64,000 nt of DNA from Acidovorax sp. 210-6 (lineage in GTDB: Bacteria; Pseudomonadota; Gammaproteobacteria; Burkholderiales; Burkholderiaceae_C), in contig NZ_JAACJE010000001.1 in assembly GCF_010020825.1 (NCBI RefSeq), positions 2,604,001 through 2,668,000 of the forward strand, in the 5' to 3' direction. The translations under genes and the position numbers were made by a program. Shown here piece after piece: positions 17,733 to 26,821 of this stretch. Numbering within the stretch: the stretch's first letter is position 1; every line of letters starts with the position of its first letter. The notes beneath the pieces were generated by a model. The model was not told where the DNA came from and ran no database searches. It worked only from the letters and a program-made list of their open reading frames with translations.

Positions 17733-18410
17733 CTATTGACGCCGCGCCCACCAGACAAAGCCCAGAAACACCACGCCCAGCACCAGCGGCACCCAGGACA
17801 TGAACAGCTCCAGCGGTGAGGAGGTGCGGATGCCCGACCACACCTCGATGCGCACGCTGTCCATGCGCAGGTTGCGCATGCCCGAGAACTCGACCGCCGG
17901 GGCGATCTTGCGGTCTTCCTTCAGCGTCACCGGCAGCGCGGCACCCACCAATTCCAGCACCTGGCCCGCCCTGGCCTTGGAATGCGCCAGCTCGGGCATC
18001 AGGCCCGTGCGCGTGGCGCCGTCGAGCACCCAGCCACCCACCAGGCGTGCCCCCACATCGCCGTCGGCCAGCGCCACGCCCTGAACCTTGATGACCAGGG
18101 TGTACGGGCTTTGCTTGGTGGTGAAGTCCAGCTCCTTGCCCGTCCAGGCCACCGTGTCGGCCAGCACCGGCGGGACCTTGCGCGCACTTTCTGCGGGTGT
18201 CTGCACATTCTTTTCATGAAAGCGCACAAAGCGCGCGACCGCCTCGGCGGGCAGTTCCTCGCTGTGCACCATGCGCTGGCCCCACAGGCCCGTCTCGTCC
18301 TTGGCCTGCGCCGGCAGCGCCGTCCACACCATCGCGGCCATCGCCAGGGCCGCCCCCAGCCAGCGTGCGGCACGGCCCACCCCCTGCGCTCGGGTCATTG
18401 TTGTCTGCAT
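17733..18410 (-). CDS. Conserved exported protein with C-terminal membrane anchor, function unknown
   Basis: A 225-residue protein not assigned to a family. It has a signal peptide (residues 1-35, ending LPAQAKDE), a periplasmic beta-rich part and one C-terminal hydrophobic helix (about 200-220) followed by WWARRQ. The mature region includes VRFHEKNVQTP and a repeated basic-hydrophobic alternation. The ATG at 18410 is preferred because the frame upstream runs through repeat copy 3. It is convergent with the Sel1 gene and divergent from the rhomboid gene. Anchored at both ends, it might serve as an envelope sensor or assembly factor, but nothing shows this. Confidence 0.6.
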   Translation of the reverse strand: MQTTMTRAQGVGRAARWLGAALAMAAMVWTALPAQAKDETGLWGQRMVHSEELPAEAVARFVRFHEKNVQTPAESARKVPPVLADTVAWTGKELDFTTKQSPYTLVIKVQGVALADGDVGARLVGGWVLDGATRTGLMPELAHSKARAGQVLELVGAALPVTLKEDRKIAPAVEFSGMRNLRMDSVRIEVWSGIRTSSPLELFMSWVPLVLGVVFLGFVWWARRQ

Positions 18411-18468
18411 GTTCTTGCGTCCCTTTCGATATGCGTTGACCGCGCAGTGTACCCAAGGCAAGCACTCA

Positions 18469-18515
18469 TTTTTTGATAGCTGCTTGCGCTTATCCATCAA
18501 GCGCCAGAGGCATAT
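18469..18515 (+). repeat. Dispersed two-hairpin intergenic repeat, copy 3
   Basis: GATAGC precedes the core stem TTGCGCTT-ATCCATC-AAGCGCCA (core GCGCTT 18486-18491, AAGCGC 18499-18504). It lies between the divergent starts at 18410 and 18588, so it cannot be a simple transcription terminator. Confidence 0.75.
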
Positions 18516-18587
18516 TCTTCCCAAAATTGCCACAGAAGCGGGCAACGCTGGATCGGGTCACAGGCGACAACCCGGCACAATGCCGCG

Positions 18588-20072
18588 ATGTTTTATGCCA
18601 TCCCCCTGGACAGTCGGCCCACTTGGCGCAATCCGCCCTGGATGACGGTGCTGCTGATCCTCATCAACATGGCCGTGTTCTGGGGCCCGCAGCGAACCGA
18701 GGAGGCCGCACAGGAACGTGCCGCCGCCTACTACCTGCAAAGCCCGCTGCCCGCGCTGGAGATTCCCCCGTTCATTGCCTGGCTCGACGACACAGGGCAC
18801 AAGGACGCCGCCAAGGCCCACAAGCTGCAAAAGGCAGGCGCCAGGCAGTATTTGCTGCGCTGGATGGAGTCCGAAACCGTGTTCCAGAAGCGCCTGCACG
18901 CCGGGCTGGTGGTGCCGCAAAGCGCGCCCCAGCATGCCCAGTGGCAGGAGGCCCGCGCGCACTACGAAGCGCTGCAACCCCCTCCCTTCACCGAGCGCTG
19001 GGCGCAAGACTACAACGCGGACGCACCCTGGCGCCCCATCACCTGGCTGACGGCCACCTTCCTGCATGGCAGCACCGGGCACCTGCTGGGCAACATGGTG
19101 TTTCTGTTCCTCTTTGGGTTTTCGGTGGAGCTGGCGCTGGGCCGAAGGCTGTACCTGGCGTACTACCTGCTGGGAGGTATCGGCGCGTCCCTGCTGGCGG
19201 GCTGGGCCTACGCGGGCATGGGCGGCTATGGACTGGGCGCTTCGGGCGCGGTATCGGCGCTGATGGGCATGTACGCCGTGCTCTACCGGCTGCGGCGGGT
19301 GCGCTTCTTCTACCAGTTGTTCTTCTACTTCAACTATGTGACGGCCCCCGCCCTGCTGCTGCTGCCTGCCTGGATGCTCAACGAATTGCTGCAGCACTGG
19401 CTGGGTGGGCGCGGTGTGGCCTACATGGCCCACCTGGGCGGACTGATCGCCGGCGCGGGCCTGATGGCGCTGACCATGGCCGTGCGGCGCAAGCCGCTGG
19501 AGGTGCCCATCACCCCCGTCCGTACCGACCACCAGGAAGACCTGGACTTCCAGGCCCATGTGGCGCGGGCACGCCAATTGGCCCAGGGGCTGAAGTTCGA
19601 GCAGGCACTGGCCCAGTGGCGCGCCGCCGCCCAACTGCGCCCGCAGGACCGTCCCACGCTGGAAGCCTGGTTCAGCACCGCGCAGCTCTGGCCAGAGGGC
19701 GAGGACTTTCACCGTGCGGCGCGCCGCATCTTCCAGTTGCAGGCCCACGATGCCGACACCCTGGCCTTCCAGCACACGGCCTTCCGCACCTACCTGGACA
19801 AGGCCCGGCCCGGCGCCCGCCTGCAACCCGACGTGATGGCCCATCTGGCCCGCCGCTTTGCGCGCGCCCAGCAATGGGGCGACGCCGAGCGCCTGTTCAA
19901 GGCCCTGCACCAAACCGCACCCACCCACCCGCTGCTGGGCGAAACGCTGGGGCTGCTGGTGGCCGCGCAGTGGCATGCCGGCCAGCATGAACGCGCCGCC
20001 GCGTGGCTGCCGCAACTGCGCACGCTGGCGCCGGACAGCCCGGTGCTGCGCACCCCTGGCCTGGCGCGCTAG
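18588..20072 (+). CDS. Rhomboid-family intramembrane serine protease with TPR-like C-terminus
   Basis: A 494-residue membrane protein. The first helix (about 18-33) is followed by an unusually long extracytoplasmic insert of about 110 residues before the catalytic core. The core carries Asn in GNMVFLFLFGF, the catalytic Ser in GLGASGAVSALMG (near residue 219) and His in MAHLGG (near 281). These are the rhomboid dyad and oxyanion residues. From about 310 the soluble C-terminus is helical and TPR-like. The protein would cleave membrane proteins within the bilayer; substrates are unknown. Its stop overlaps that of the convergent membrane-protein gene by four bases. Confidence 0.85.
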   Translation: MFYAIPLDSRPTWRNPPWMTVLLILINMAVFWGPQRTEEAAQERAAAYYLQSPLPALEIPPFIAWLDDTGHKDAAKAHKLQKAGARQYLLRWMESETVFQKRLHAGLVVPQSAPQHAQWQEARAHYEALQPPPFTERWAQDYNADAPWRPITWLTATFLHGSTGHLLGNMVFLFLFGFSVELALGRRLYLAYYLLGGIGASLLAGWAYAGMGGYGLGASGAVSALMGMYAVLYRLRRVRFFYQLFFYFNYVTAPALLLLPAWMLNELLQHWLGGRGVAYMAHLGGLIAGAGLMALTMAVRRKPLEVPITPVRTDHQEDLDFQAHVARARQLAQGLKFEQALAQWRAAAQLRPQDRPTLEAWFSTAQLWPEGEDFHRAARRIFQLQAHDADTLAFQHTAFRTYLDKARPGARLQPDVMAHLARRFARAQQWGDAERLFKALHQTAPTHPLLGETLGLLVAAQWHAGQHERAAAWLPQLRTLAPDSPVLRTPGLAR

Positions 20073-21388
20073 GCGGTGCTGGGCGCAGGCGGCAGGTGCT
20101 GGCGCAGCAGCCAGCGCGCCTCTTGCGTGGCGGCGTCGTTGGGGTGGCGCGCTTCCAGCGTGGCCAGCACCTTGAGGGCCATGTCGGCCCGGCCCATGCC
20201 CTGCAGCAGCGCCCGCGCCGCCAGCTCGTAGGCCTTGGGCACGCTGGCGTGGCCCTTGAAGCGGCGGTCGAACCCGCCCAGCAAGGCCAGCGTCAACGCT
20301 GCGTCACCCACGCCCCAGGCCGTGCGGGCCAGGGCCAGGGTGTGGTCAGCCTGGGCCAGCACAAACTTTGCGTCCTGTGCGCGGCAGGTCTGGCAAACGC
20401 GCAGTGCCTCGGCGTTTTGCCCCAGGCGCAGCAGCAGTGGGATAAAGCGCTGCGCATGGTCCAGCAGGCTGGGCGTCTTGTTCGCCAACGCCAGAATGCG
20501 GTGGTAGCGCCGCTGGGCGGGCAGCTCGTCATGGCGGGTGCGCTGGTGTTCGTAGGCAATGCCCAGGGCGCCTTCCAGGTCGCCTTCGGTCACCTTCTGC
20601 GCCACCAGGGCGTCGGTGGCGTCGTGTTCAATCTGCTGCGGCGTGCGCCGGTCTGGCGGTTGTGTGTCGATACCAGCCCCTGGCAGCAGGTCAATGCCAA
20701 AGGCCTCATGGTTCTGGTACATCACGTAGCCCAGCAGGCTGCACATCACCCAGCTGAAATAAATGAGCACCCAGTTGATCAACGGCAGCAGCAGCCACTC
20801 GGGAAAAATCGGCGCCAGCAACGCCATGGCCAGGACCGAGCCCTCGCTGAGCAGGAACAGGAAAAAGCACAGCAGCACATAGGGCCAGCCGACCACCTGC
20901 ACCGCAGCCCAGGCGTTGGCCGGGTTCAGCGTGGCGCGCAGGCTGCCCGTTTGCACCAGCACCATGAGGCTGGCTGGCAGCAAGAAACTGATGGCCAGCA
21001 GCGCCAGTTGCCCTAGCACGGGCTTCACACTGCCCAGCCAGCCAGCGGCCATGGATTGCAGCACCAACAGGGCGAACAGCTTCCAGGGCAGGTTCTTCCA
21101 GTCTTCGTCGTAGTGGCTGGTGAAGTCTTCCGCACGGTAAATGCCGCGCGAACCCAGCGCGGTGACCTTGAAGCCATAGCGCGATGCCGCCAGCAAGATG
21201 CCCAGCTCCGTGACGATCGCCACCAGGGGGGATGGCAACAGATAGATCAACAGACTGCACAGGGCCAGCAGCCATCCATACGTCAGAGGCTGGGACTGGA
21301 GCGGGAACAGGAAAAAGGTGTTGAGCCGGTGCCAGAAACGGGGCGGCTGCTGTGCGGGCTCTGCAGTCCCTGGGGTGCGCTGGTTCAT
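20069..21388 (-). CDS. Multi-pass membrane protein with helical C-terminal domain, function unknown
   Basis: A 439-residue protein that I do not recognise. The N-terminal half has about six transmembrane helices (within residues 30-240), with the segment GIYRAEDFTSHYDEDWKNLPWK between helices. The soluble C-terminal half (about 260-439) is alpha-helical and looks like TPR/tetratricopeptide solenoid. The ATG at 21388 follows a GGAGG about 10 bases upstream. It is convergent with, and overlaps by four bases, the rhomboid-TPR gene, whose C-terminus is similar in type; a functional link is possible but unproven. Confidence 0.65.
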   Translation of the reverse strand: MNQRTPGTAEPAQQPPRFWHRLNTFFLFPLQSQPLTYGWLLALCSLLIYLLPSPLVAIVTELGILLAASRYGFKVTALGSRGIYRAEDFTSHYDEDWKNLPWKLFALLVLQSMAAGWLGSVKPVLGQLALLAISFLLPASLMVLVQTGSLRATLNPANAWAAVQVVGWPYVLLCFFLFLLSEGSVLAMALLAPIFPEWLLLPLINWVLIYFSWVMCSLLGYVMYQNHEAFGIDLLPGAGIDTQPPDRRTPQQIEHDATDALVAQKVTEGDLEGALGIAYEHQRTRHDELPAQRRYHRILALANKTPSLLDHAQRFIPLLLRLGQNAEALRVCQTCRAQDAKFVLAQADHTLALARTAWGVGDAALTLALLGGFDRRFKGHASVPKAYELAARALLQGMGRADMALKVLATLEARHPNDAATQEARWLLRQHLPPAPSTA

Positions 21389-21869
21389 GGTGGGGCCCGC
21401 CTCCCTCTGCGGGCCGAGGGCATTATAGGAACCGGGCTGCACAGAATTGCCGCCCTGGTGCCCTCACCACACCAGGCCCCGCTTCCAGTGCGTTGAATGC
21501 TATAATTTTTATAGCTATTTGCGCTTATCCATCAAGCGCTGGAGGCCAATTTTTTTAAAAGTCTGCGACGCTGCTGCGCGCCATCCCACACCATCACGAG
21601 CGGCAGAAAGAACCCAGCGACACGGGCCATGCCCGTCCGTGCAGCGGCGCCCCAAGAGCAGCCACCACCACACGCCCAGCAAGGTGCCGCTCACACCCAG
21701 GGGCTTGTACCCAGTCTCTGTGGGCCACCCTGTGGATAAGCCCCGGCACAAGCCGCCAAAACCGCGCCTGCATTGGCTTGCAACGCACTGCCCACCAATT
21801 GGGCAGCCTTGGCCAGCATGCGTTTGCCTCTATAGTGGCGGGCCTTTCTGCCCTACAGCGTCCCCCTCC
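21389..21869. other. 481-base intergenic stretch with repeat copy 4 and a DnaA-box-like site
   Basis: No convincing gene. It contains repeat copy 4 (21497-21553), a perfect TTATCCACA on the minus strand (21731-21739), and a possible promoter for the nuclease gene (TTGGCC 21809-21814, TATAGT 21831-21836, 16-base spacer). An open frame on the minus strand at 21515-21751 has no supporting features. Confidence 0.6.
21497..21553 (+). repeat. Dispersed two-hairpin intergenic repeat, copy 4 (most complete)
   Basis: GCTATAA (21499-21505) pairs with TTATAGC (21509-21515). The core GCGCTT (21521-21526) pairs with AAGCGC (21534-21539). Then come GGAGGCCA and a T run. This copy shows the full layout of the family. 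Confidence 0.8.
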
Positions 21870-22301
21870 ATGCCTGCTGCCGCCCTGTTCTGCCTGGTTG
21901 TCGCCATCAGCGACGGCGATTCTTTGACCGCGCGCTGCGGTCACCCAGGCGCCTACGAGACGGTGCGCGTGCGCGTGGCGGCCATCGATGCGCCTGAGCA
22001 CAGCCAGCCCTACGGTCAGCGTGCGCGCCAGCAACTGGCCCGCCTGTGCTGGCGCCAGCAGGCGCGCATTGAACCCGTGGACCGCGACCACTACGGCCGC
22101 ACCGTGGCCCGGGTGCAATGCCAGGGGAAGGACGCCGCCAGCGCCCAGGTGCGCGCGGGCATGGCCTGGGTCTATGCGCCGCGTGCGCTGGCCTCCCCGC
22201 ACCTGGCCCGCCTGCAGCGCCAGGCCCGCGCAGAGCGCTCAGGCTTGTGGGCCGATGCGCAGCCGGTGCCGCCCTGGAAATACCGCCATCGGCAACAGTA
22301 A
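21870..22301 (+). CDS. Thermonuclease (SNase)-like protein
   Basis: A 143-residue protein with the staphylococcal-nuclease fold. SDGDSLTARC holds the first metal Asp. The first catalytic Arg and the second Asp lie in VRVRVAAIDAPEHSQPYG, and DHYGRTVARV carries the later catalytic Arg. The hydrophobic N-terminus (AALFCLVVA) is short for a signal peptide, so export is uncertain, or the true start is further upstream. The family cleaves DNA and RNA with calcium. It is convergent with the DHH phosphoesterase gene, 12 bases apart. Confidence 0.82.
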   Translation: MPAAALFCLVVAISDGDSLTARCGHPGAYETVRVRVAAIDAPEHSQPYGQRARQQLARLCWRQQARIEPVDRDHYGRTVARVQCQGKDAASAQVRAGMAWVYAPRALASPHLARLQRQARAERSGLWADAQPVPPWKYRHRQQ

Positions 22302-22313
22302 GTGCAAGCAGGC

Positions 22314-23228
22314 CTATGCCTCGAACCGCCCGCTCAGCAGTTCCGGCAAACGGCTGACCGGCATGCGAAACCCGCAGGCCTGCGCATGCCCGCCGCCACC
22401 CATGCTGTGCGCCAGCGGGATGCAGTCGTAGCCACGCTGCGAGCGCAGACCCACCTTGACCACGCCGCCCTGCCCGGCCGACCACAGCAGGGCAAAGCTG
22501 CCGCACTGCTTTGAGAGCAGTTCGCCCAGCAGGCTGTGGAAGGCGCTGGGCGCGTTGAGCATGAGCCCCTCCTGGCCGTTGAAGCGAAGGGGCTGGGCGC
22601 CCTCGGCCATGTCGCTGGCGAGCTTGCGGAACTTCTCGTCCATGGCCTCGCCGCGCGCCATGAAGCTAGCGTTTTGCGCCGCATCGAAAGTGGCCAGCTC
22701 CTGCCAGCGCGCAAAGTCCTGGGGCTCCATGTCCAACGCGGCCAGGTAGGCCGCGCTCTCGGGGAACTGCCAGTTCCACAGGTCGCGGTCCTCCACGTAG
22801 CGCACCAGGTCCGGCAGTGGCGCCTGCGGGTGGAAGAACTCCCACGCCAGCCGTGCTCCGGATTTGTGCATGTCGAAGAACACCACGCCACAGCGGCAGG
22901 TGAAGCCGTCCAACTGGTCGGCCGCGCTCTTGTGGTGGTCCAACAGCACGAGCTTGGCGGCCTGCGCCTCGATGGCGCGCAGCAGTTCGGGCGCAAACGC
23001 AAAGTCCAGCACATAGACCGTGCGGCCTTGCAGGGGCGGCAGGTCGGCCACGGTCTGCACCTGGCCATGGTCCAGGCCCAGGCACTGCACACGGCCTTCA
23101 TAAAACGTCCAGGCCGCCAGGGCGGCCGCAAAGCCATCGGGACAGCCCTTGCCGTGGTACAGCACCAGGGGATCGGGATCGTTGCGGTCTGGGGCGACCA
23201 GCAGTTGCAATGGAAGAAGGGTTCTCAT
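22314..23228 (-). CDS. DHH-family phosphoesterase
   Basis: A 304-residue protein with DHH phosphoesterase features. HGKGCPDGFAAALA is in the first metal-binding block, LDHHKSA is the DHH motif, and the C-terminal GGGGHAQACGFR is the DHHA1 substrate-binding motif. Relatives include oligoribonuclease/pAp phosphatase NrnA and related hydrolases of phosphodiesters. The exact substrate is not shown. I use the ATG at 23228; another at 23249 would add seven residues and neither has a good ribosome-binding site. It lies downstream of the ankyrin gene on the same strand. Confidence 0.8.
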   Translation of the reverse strand: MRTLLPLQLLVAPDRNDPDPLVLYHGKGCPDGFAAALAAWTFYEGRVQCLGLDHGQVQTVADLPPLQGRTVYVLDFAFAPELLRAIEAQAAKLVLLDHHKSAADQLDGFTCRCGVVFFDMHKSGARLAWEFFHPQAPLPDLVRYVEDRDLWNWQFPESAAYLAALDMEPQDFARWQELATFDAAQNASFMARGEAMDEKFRKLASDMAEGAQPLRFNGQEGLMLNAPSAFHSLLGELLSKQCGSFALLWSAGQGGVVKVGLRSQRGYDCIPLAHSMGGGGHAQACGFRMPVSRLPELLSGRFEA

Positions 23229-23292
23229 GCCCGAATTGTCGCTTGCCATCGCCGACCCAACGGCCCTGCGGCGGCGCTGATTGCGTGTCGCC

Positions 23293-23628
23293 CTATATCC
23301 CCAGCCAACGCCGCCACAGCGAGGGGGCAGCGTCCTGCGCGCCCAATTGCTGGAGTTTTTGCACCAGCATGTCCCGCCCATGCTTGCGCGCCGCCTCCAA
23401 AGGGGTCAGCCCATCAAAATCCGAGCGCAGGTGTGGGCTGGCGCCATGCTCCAGCAAAAAGTCGGCCACGGCATCGTGGCCCTGCACCAGGCTCGCGACC
23501 AGGGGCGTGCACATCACTTCCGGGTGCTGGTAGTTCGGATCGACGCCCGAGGCAATGTGGTGCCGCACCCGCGCCAGATCGCCCGCCACGGCGGCCGCAT
23601 ACATGTCCTTCCAGTCCCCTGCCGACAT
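23293..23628 (-). CDS. Small ankyrin-repeat protein
   Basis: A 111-residue protein made of about three ankyrin repeats. Typical consensus elements appear: AAVAGDLARVRHHIASGVDPNY, then TPLVASLVQGHDAVADFLLEHGA and the partial repeat GLTPLEAARKHG. The ATG at 23628 has an excellent ribosome-binding site, AGGAGG, seven bases upstream. Ankyrin repeats bind proteins; no enzyme domain or signal peptide is seen. It is divergent from truC and possibly co-transcribed with the DHH gene. Confidence 0.82.
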   Translation of the reverse strand: MSAGDWKDMYAAAVAGDLARVRHHIASGVDPNYQHPEVMCTPLVASLVQGHDAVADFLLEHGASPHLRSDFDGLTPLEAARKHGRDMLVQKLQQLGAQDAAPSLWRRWLGI

Positions 23629-23722
23629 CGGATACCTCCTCAGGATTGCGCTGGGGAGGCATCCTAGCAGCGCGGCCCCCAGTCTGCATGGAGCACAATG
23701 CGCGCCTCTCCTCCCACTCCCC

Positions 23723-24472
23723 ATGACTGCTCTGCACCTCCTCTGGCACGACGCGCACCTGGTCGCGGTGTACAAACCGCCGGGCTGGCTGGTGCACCGC
23801 ACAGGGCTGGACGCAGGGGAAACCCGTTTCGTGGTGCAGACGCTGCGCGACCAGTTGGGCCAGCATGTCTATCCGGTGCACCGGCTGGACAAGGGCACCT
23901 GTGGCGTGCTGGTGATGGCGTTGCACCCCCAGGCAGCGCACGCACTGGCACAGGCTTTCGAGCACCACAAGGTGCGCAAGCGCTACCTGGCCCTGGTGCG
24001 CGGCTGGGCACCCGCGCTGGCCGAGGTGGACCACGCCCTGCGCCCGGACGATGCGCCCCCGGATACCGCTGCGCAGCCTGCCCACACCCGCCTGCAGCGG
24101 CTGACGCGCCTGGAATTGCCGATGGCCAGCGATGCGCGCTTTGCCAGTACCCGCGCCAGCCTGGTACTGGCCGAGCCCACCACCGGCCGCAGGCACCAGA
24201 TCCGGCGCCACCTCAAGCACCTTGCGCACCCCATCCTGGGCGATGCCACGCACGGCAAGGGGCCGCTGAACCGCTGGTGGGCGGCACACCTGGGCCGCCA
24301 GCGGCTGTGGCTGCACGCCTGGAGCCTGGAGCTGCCCCACCCGGTGAGTGGTGAGCCCCTGCAGTTGCACAGCGGGCTGGATCTTGGCGCCGCTGCCCCG
24401 GCGATGCCCGAACCCGAAGGGCTGGACGACTGGCACATGCTGCTGGGCAGCCAGCCATGGATGCCTACGTGA
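23723..24472 (+). CDS. truC: tRNA pseudouridine(65) synthase TruC
   Basis: A 249-residue enzyme of the RluA family. The N-terminal LLWHDAHLVAVYKPPGWLVH and the catalytic motif HRLDKGTCGVLVM, with its Asp, match TruC, which makes pseudouridine 65 in tRNA. The C-terminal ATHGKGPLNRWW segment and the absence of an S4 domain fit TruC rather than RluC or RluD. The ATG at 23723 is used. The 3' end overlaps the convergent GGDEF/EAL gene by eight bases. Confidence 0.88.
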   Translation: MTALHLLWHDAHLVAVYKPPGWLVHRTGLDAGETRFVVQTLRDQLGQHVYPVHRLDKGTCGVLVMALHPQAAHALAQAFEHHKVRKRYLALVRGWAPALAEVDHALRPDDAPPDTAAQPAHTRLQRLTRLELPMASDARFASTRASLVLAEPTTGRRHQIRRHLKHLAHPILGDATHGKGPLNRWWAAHLGRQRLWLHAWSLELPHPVSGEPLQLHSGLDLGAAAPAMPEPEGLDDWHMLLGSQPWMPT

Positions 24473-26771
24473 GGCGCTGCAACCAGTCTTCCTGGGGCTG
24501 CGGACGGCAGTACAGGAAGCCCTGGCAGATGATGGCGGACGAGCGCTCCCTCAGGTAGCTGGCCTGTTCCTCGGTTTCCACCCCTTCGGCCACCACGCGC
24601 AGGCCGAAATGGCGTGCGACAGACAAAATGGCCTCCACCAGGGCGCCATCGTCGGCGTTGGTGCAGGCATCGCGCACAAAGCTGCGGTCGATCTTGATTT
24701 CCTGGATCGGCAGGCGCTTGAGGTAGGCCAGCGACGAGTACCCGGTACCAAAGTCGTCGAGCGAGAACTCCACCCCCAAGGAAGCAAGCTCGCGCATCTT
24801 GGCGACCACATCGTCAAAGTCCTCGATCACCAGGCCCTCGGTCACCTCCAGCGTCAGCAAGGCCGGATCGGCGCCCGTGCGCTCCAGCAGGGCCCGCAAC
24901 TCCTGCACAAAGCCCGGCTGGCGAAACTGGCGCGCACTCAGGTTGACCGACAGGCGCACCCGCTGCTGCGCCAACGCAGGGTTGGCCAGCAATGCGCAGG
25001 CCTGCTCCAGCACCCAGCGCCCCAACAGGACGATGAGATCGGACGACTCCGCCACCGCAATGAACACGCCCGGCATCACCAGGCCGTCGCGCGGGTGCTG
25101 CCAGCGCACCAGCACCTCGGCCCCGGTGGTGCGCCCCTGCATGTCCACCTGGGACTGCAGGAACAGACGCAGTTCCCCGGCACCGATGGCCTGGCGCAAT
25201 TCCCGCTCCAACTGGAAGCGCTGCTCTGCGGCTTGCCCCATCTCCTGTTCGAAAAAGGCCAGTTGCCCACCACCCACGGCTTTGGCCCGGTGCAATGCCA
25301 TGCTCGCGCGGCGCAGTGCATCGTGCGCCTGGTCCTCAGGCCCCTGGGGGTAGAGCGTGATACCCACACTGGCCGTCCATTGGATGGGGCCGGCGTCGCC
25401 CTGCAAGCGCAGGGGCTGGCCCAGCGCCGCCTGCACCTGGTCCGCAAAGGCCAGCGCCCGGCGGCCCGCCAGAGGTGCATCGTCCCCGAGACCATGCAGC
25501 ACCAGGGCGAATTCATCCCCCGCCACGCGCACAAGCATGCCCTCCGCAGGGAGCTGGTGCGACAGGCGCAGCGCCATGGCGCACAGCAGGCGGTCGCCCA
25601 TCTCGCTGCCGCGCGCGTCGTTGAACACGGTGAATCGGTCCAGGTCCAGCAGCAACAAGGCGTGCAAGGTCGCCGGGGACCCATCGGCGCGCTCCTGCAG
25701 CCCGTGGAGGTGCTCCACCAGCATGGCGCGGTTGGGCAGGCCGGTCAGCGCGTCATGGCGGGCCAGGCGGTGGATTTCCTGCGCGGCACGCTTGCGCTCG
25801 GTGATGTCCTGCCGGTACTCCACATAGTGGCTGATGCTGCCGTCGGTCTGGCGTATGGGCGCCACCACCACGGACTCGGCCAAGGGCGCCCCATCCTTGC
25901 GCTGGTTGGTCTGCTCCCCCGCCCAGACCTTGCCGCTGGCCAGTGTCTCGCGCAGCCCCTGGCGTTGGGCCGCCTCCATACCCTTGCTGGAAAACAGGGC
26001 CGCCGCATGGCCCAACACCTCTTGACGCGCATAGCCGGTGCGCTGCACAAAGGCCTCGTTCACATACTCGATGCGCTCTTGCAGGTCGGTAATGACAATG
26101 CTCTCGGGGCTTTGCTCCACGGCACGCAGCAGCTTGCGCAACTGCGATTCGCTGGCGGCCAGCTCGTGGGCCGTACGCTGCGCCTCCTGCACCCGTTGCA
26201 TGTAGTTGCGCCGCGACAGCAAGGTGGCTGCCGCCGTGAGCACCAGAATGCCCGCCAGGTACACCCCATGGGCCCATCGACTGCCCCGAGGCACCTGGGG
26301 CATCCAGCCCTGGGCTTCCGCCCAGAAAAAAAGGCCGAACAGCATGCCGGTGATCGCCACCAGCACCACGGTAGCCCGCCCACCCAGCATCCAGCCCGAA
26401 AGCACGATGAGCACGGGGTAATTGAGCAGGTTGGGCCCGTGCAGCCCGCCATTGCGCACGGTCACCAGCGTCACAAAGCACCATACGCCCCAGACCAGCA
26501 AGTGCGCCGCCAGCCGCCAATGCCGCAAGCGCGCCAGCACCAGGGCCAGACCACCCACCAGGCCCGCACCCAGGTTGAAAAGAATCCGGCTGGTCGATTG
26601 ACCGACAGGGTCCAATGCCAGCAAGAGGGCGATGGCACCACCAATCGCCAGCACGGCCCAGCCCGCCACCCGCACGAGAAGCCGGGTAGTGACATCGGGC
26701 ACATCAAGGTCGGGGGCGGGGGCGTACGGCTGCATACCGGTATCTACCCGAGTGGGATGGAGACAACGCAT
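24465..26771 (-). CDS. Membrane PAS-GGDEF-EAL c-di-GMP protein
   Basis: Up to 768 residues. About five to six N-terminal transmembrane helices (residues 25-190) are followed by a PAS domain (about 205-325), a GGDEF domain (about 335-490) and an EAL domain (about 505-760). The GGDEF motif reads VAGDEFAL and no RxxD inhibitory site precedes it. The EAL signature reads AEVLVRW in place of EALLRW. Catalytic-site blocks LSVNLSARQF, EVTEG, SLDDFGTGYSSL and KIDRSFV are intact, so phosphodiesterase activity is likely and cyclase activity doubtful. Two starts are possible, 26771 (AGGGGGG upstream) and 26735. It is downstream of the OmpA-like gene. Confidence 0.85.
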   Translation of the reverse strand: MRCLHPTRVDTGMQPYAPAPDLDVPDVTTRLLVRVAGWAVLAIGGAIALLLALDPVGQSTSRILFNLGAGLVGGLALVLARLRHWRLAAHLLVWGVWCFVTLVTVRNGGLHGPNLLNYPVLIVLSGWMLGGRATVVLVAITGMLFGLFFWAEAQGWMPQVPRGSRWAHGVYLAGILVLTAAATLLSRRNYMQRVQEAQRTAHELAASESQLRKLLRAVEQSPESIVITDLQERIEYVNEAFVQRTGYARQEVLGHAAALFSSKGMEAAQRQGLRETLASGKVWAGEQTNQRKDGAPLAESVVVAPIRQTDGSISHYVEYRQDITERKRAAQEIHRLARHDALTGLPNRAMLVEHLHGLQERADGSPATLHALLLLDLDRFTVFNDARGSEMGDRLLCAMALRLSHQLPAEGMLVRVAGDEFALVLHGLGDDAPLAGRRALAFADQVQAALGQPLRLQGDAGPIQWTASVGITLYPQGPEDQAHDALRRASMALHRAKAVGGGQLAFFEQEMGQAAEQRFQLERELRQAIGAGELRLFLQSQVDMQGRTTGAEVLVRWQHPRDGLVMPGVFIAVAESSDLIVLLGRWVLEQACALLANPALAQQRVRLSVNLSARQFRQPGFVQELRALLERTGADPALLTLEVTEGLVIEDFDDVVAKMRELASLGVEFSLDDFGTGYSSLAYLKRLPIQEIKIDRSFVRDACTNADDGALVEAILSVARHFGLRVVAEGVETEEQASYLRERSSAIICQGFLYCRPQPQEDWLQRLT

Positions 26772-26821
26772 CCTAGCGGTTTCCCCCCTGCGGCACCACG
26801 CGCCGCACGGTCGGAGTGTGC

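Noticed and set aside
21515-21751. 78-codon open frame on the minus strand in the 481-base gap
   Set aside because: It runs through repeat copy 4, lacks a ribosome-binding site and has no recognisable protein features.
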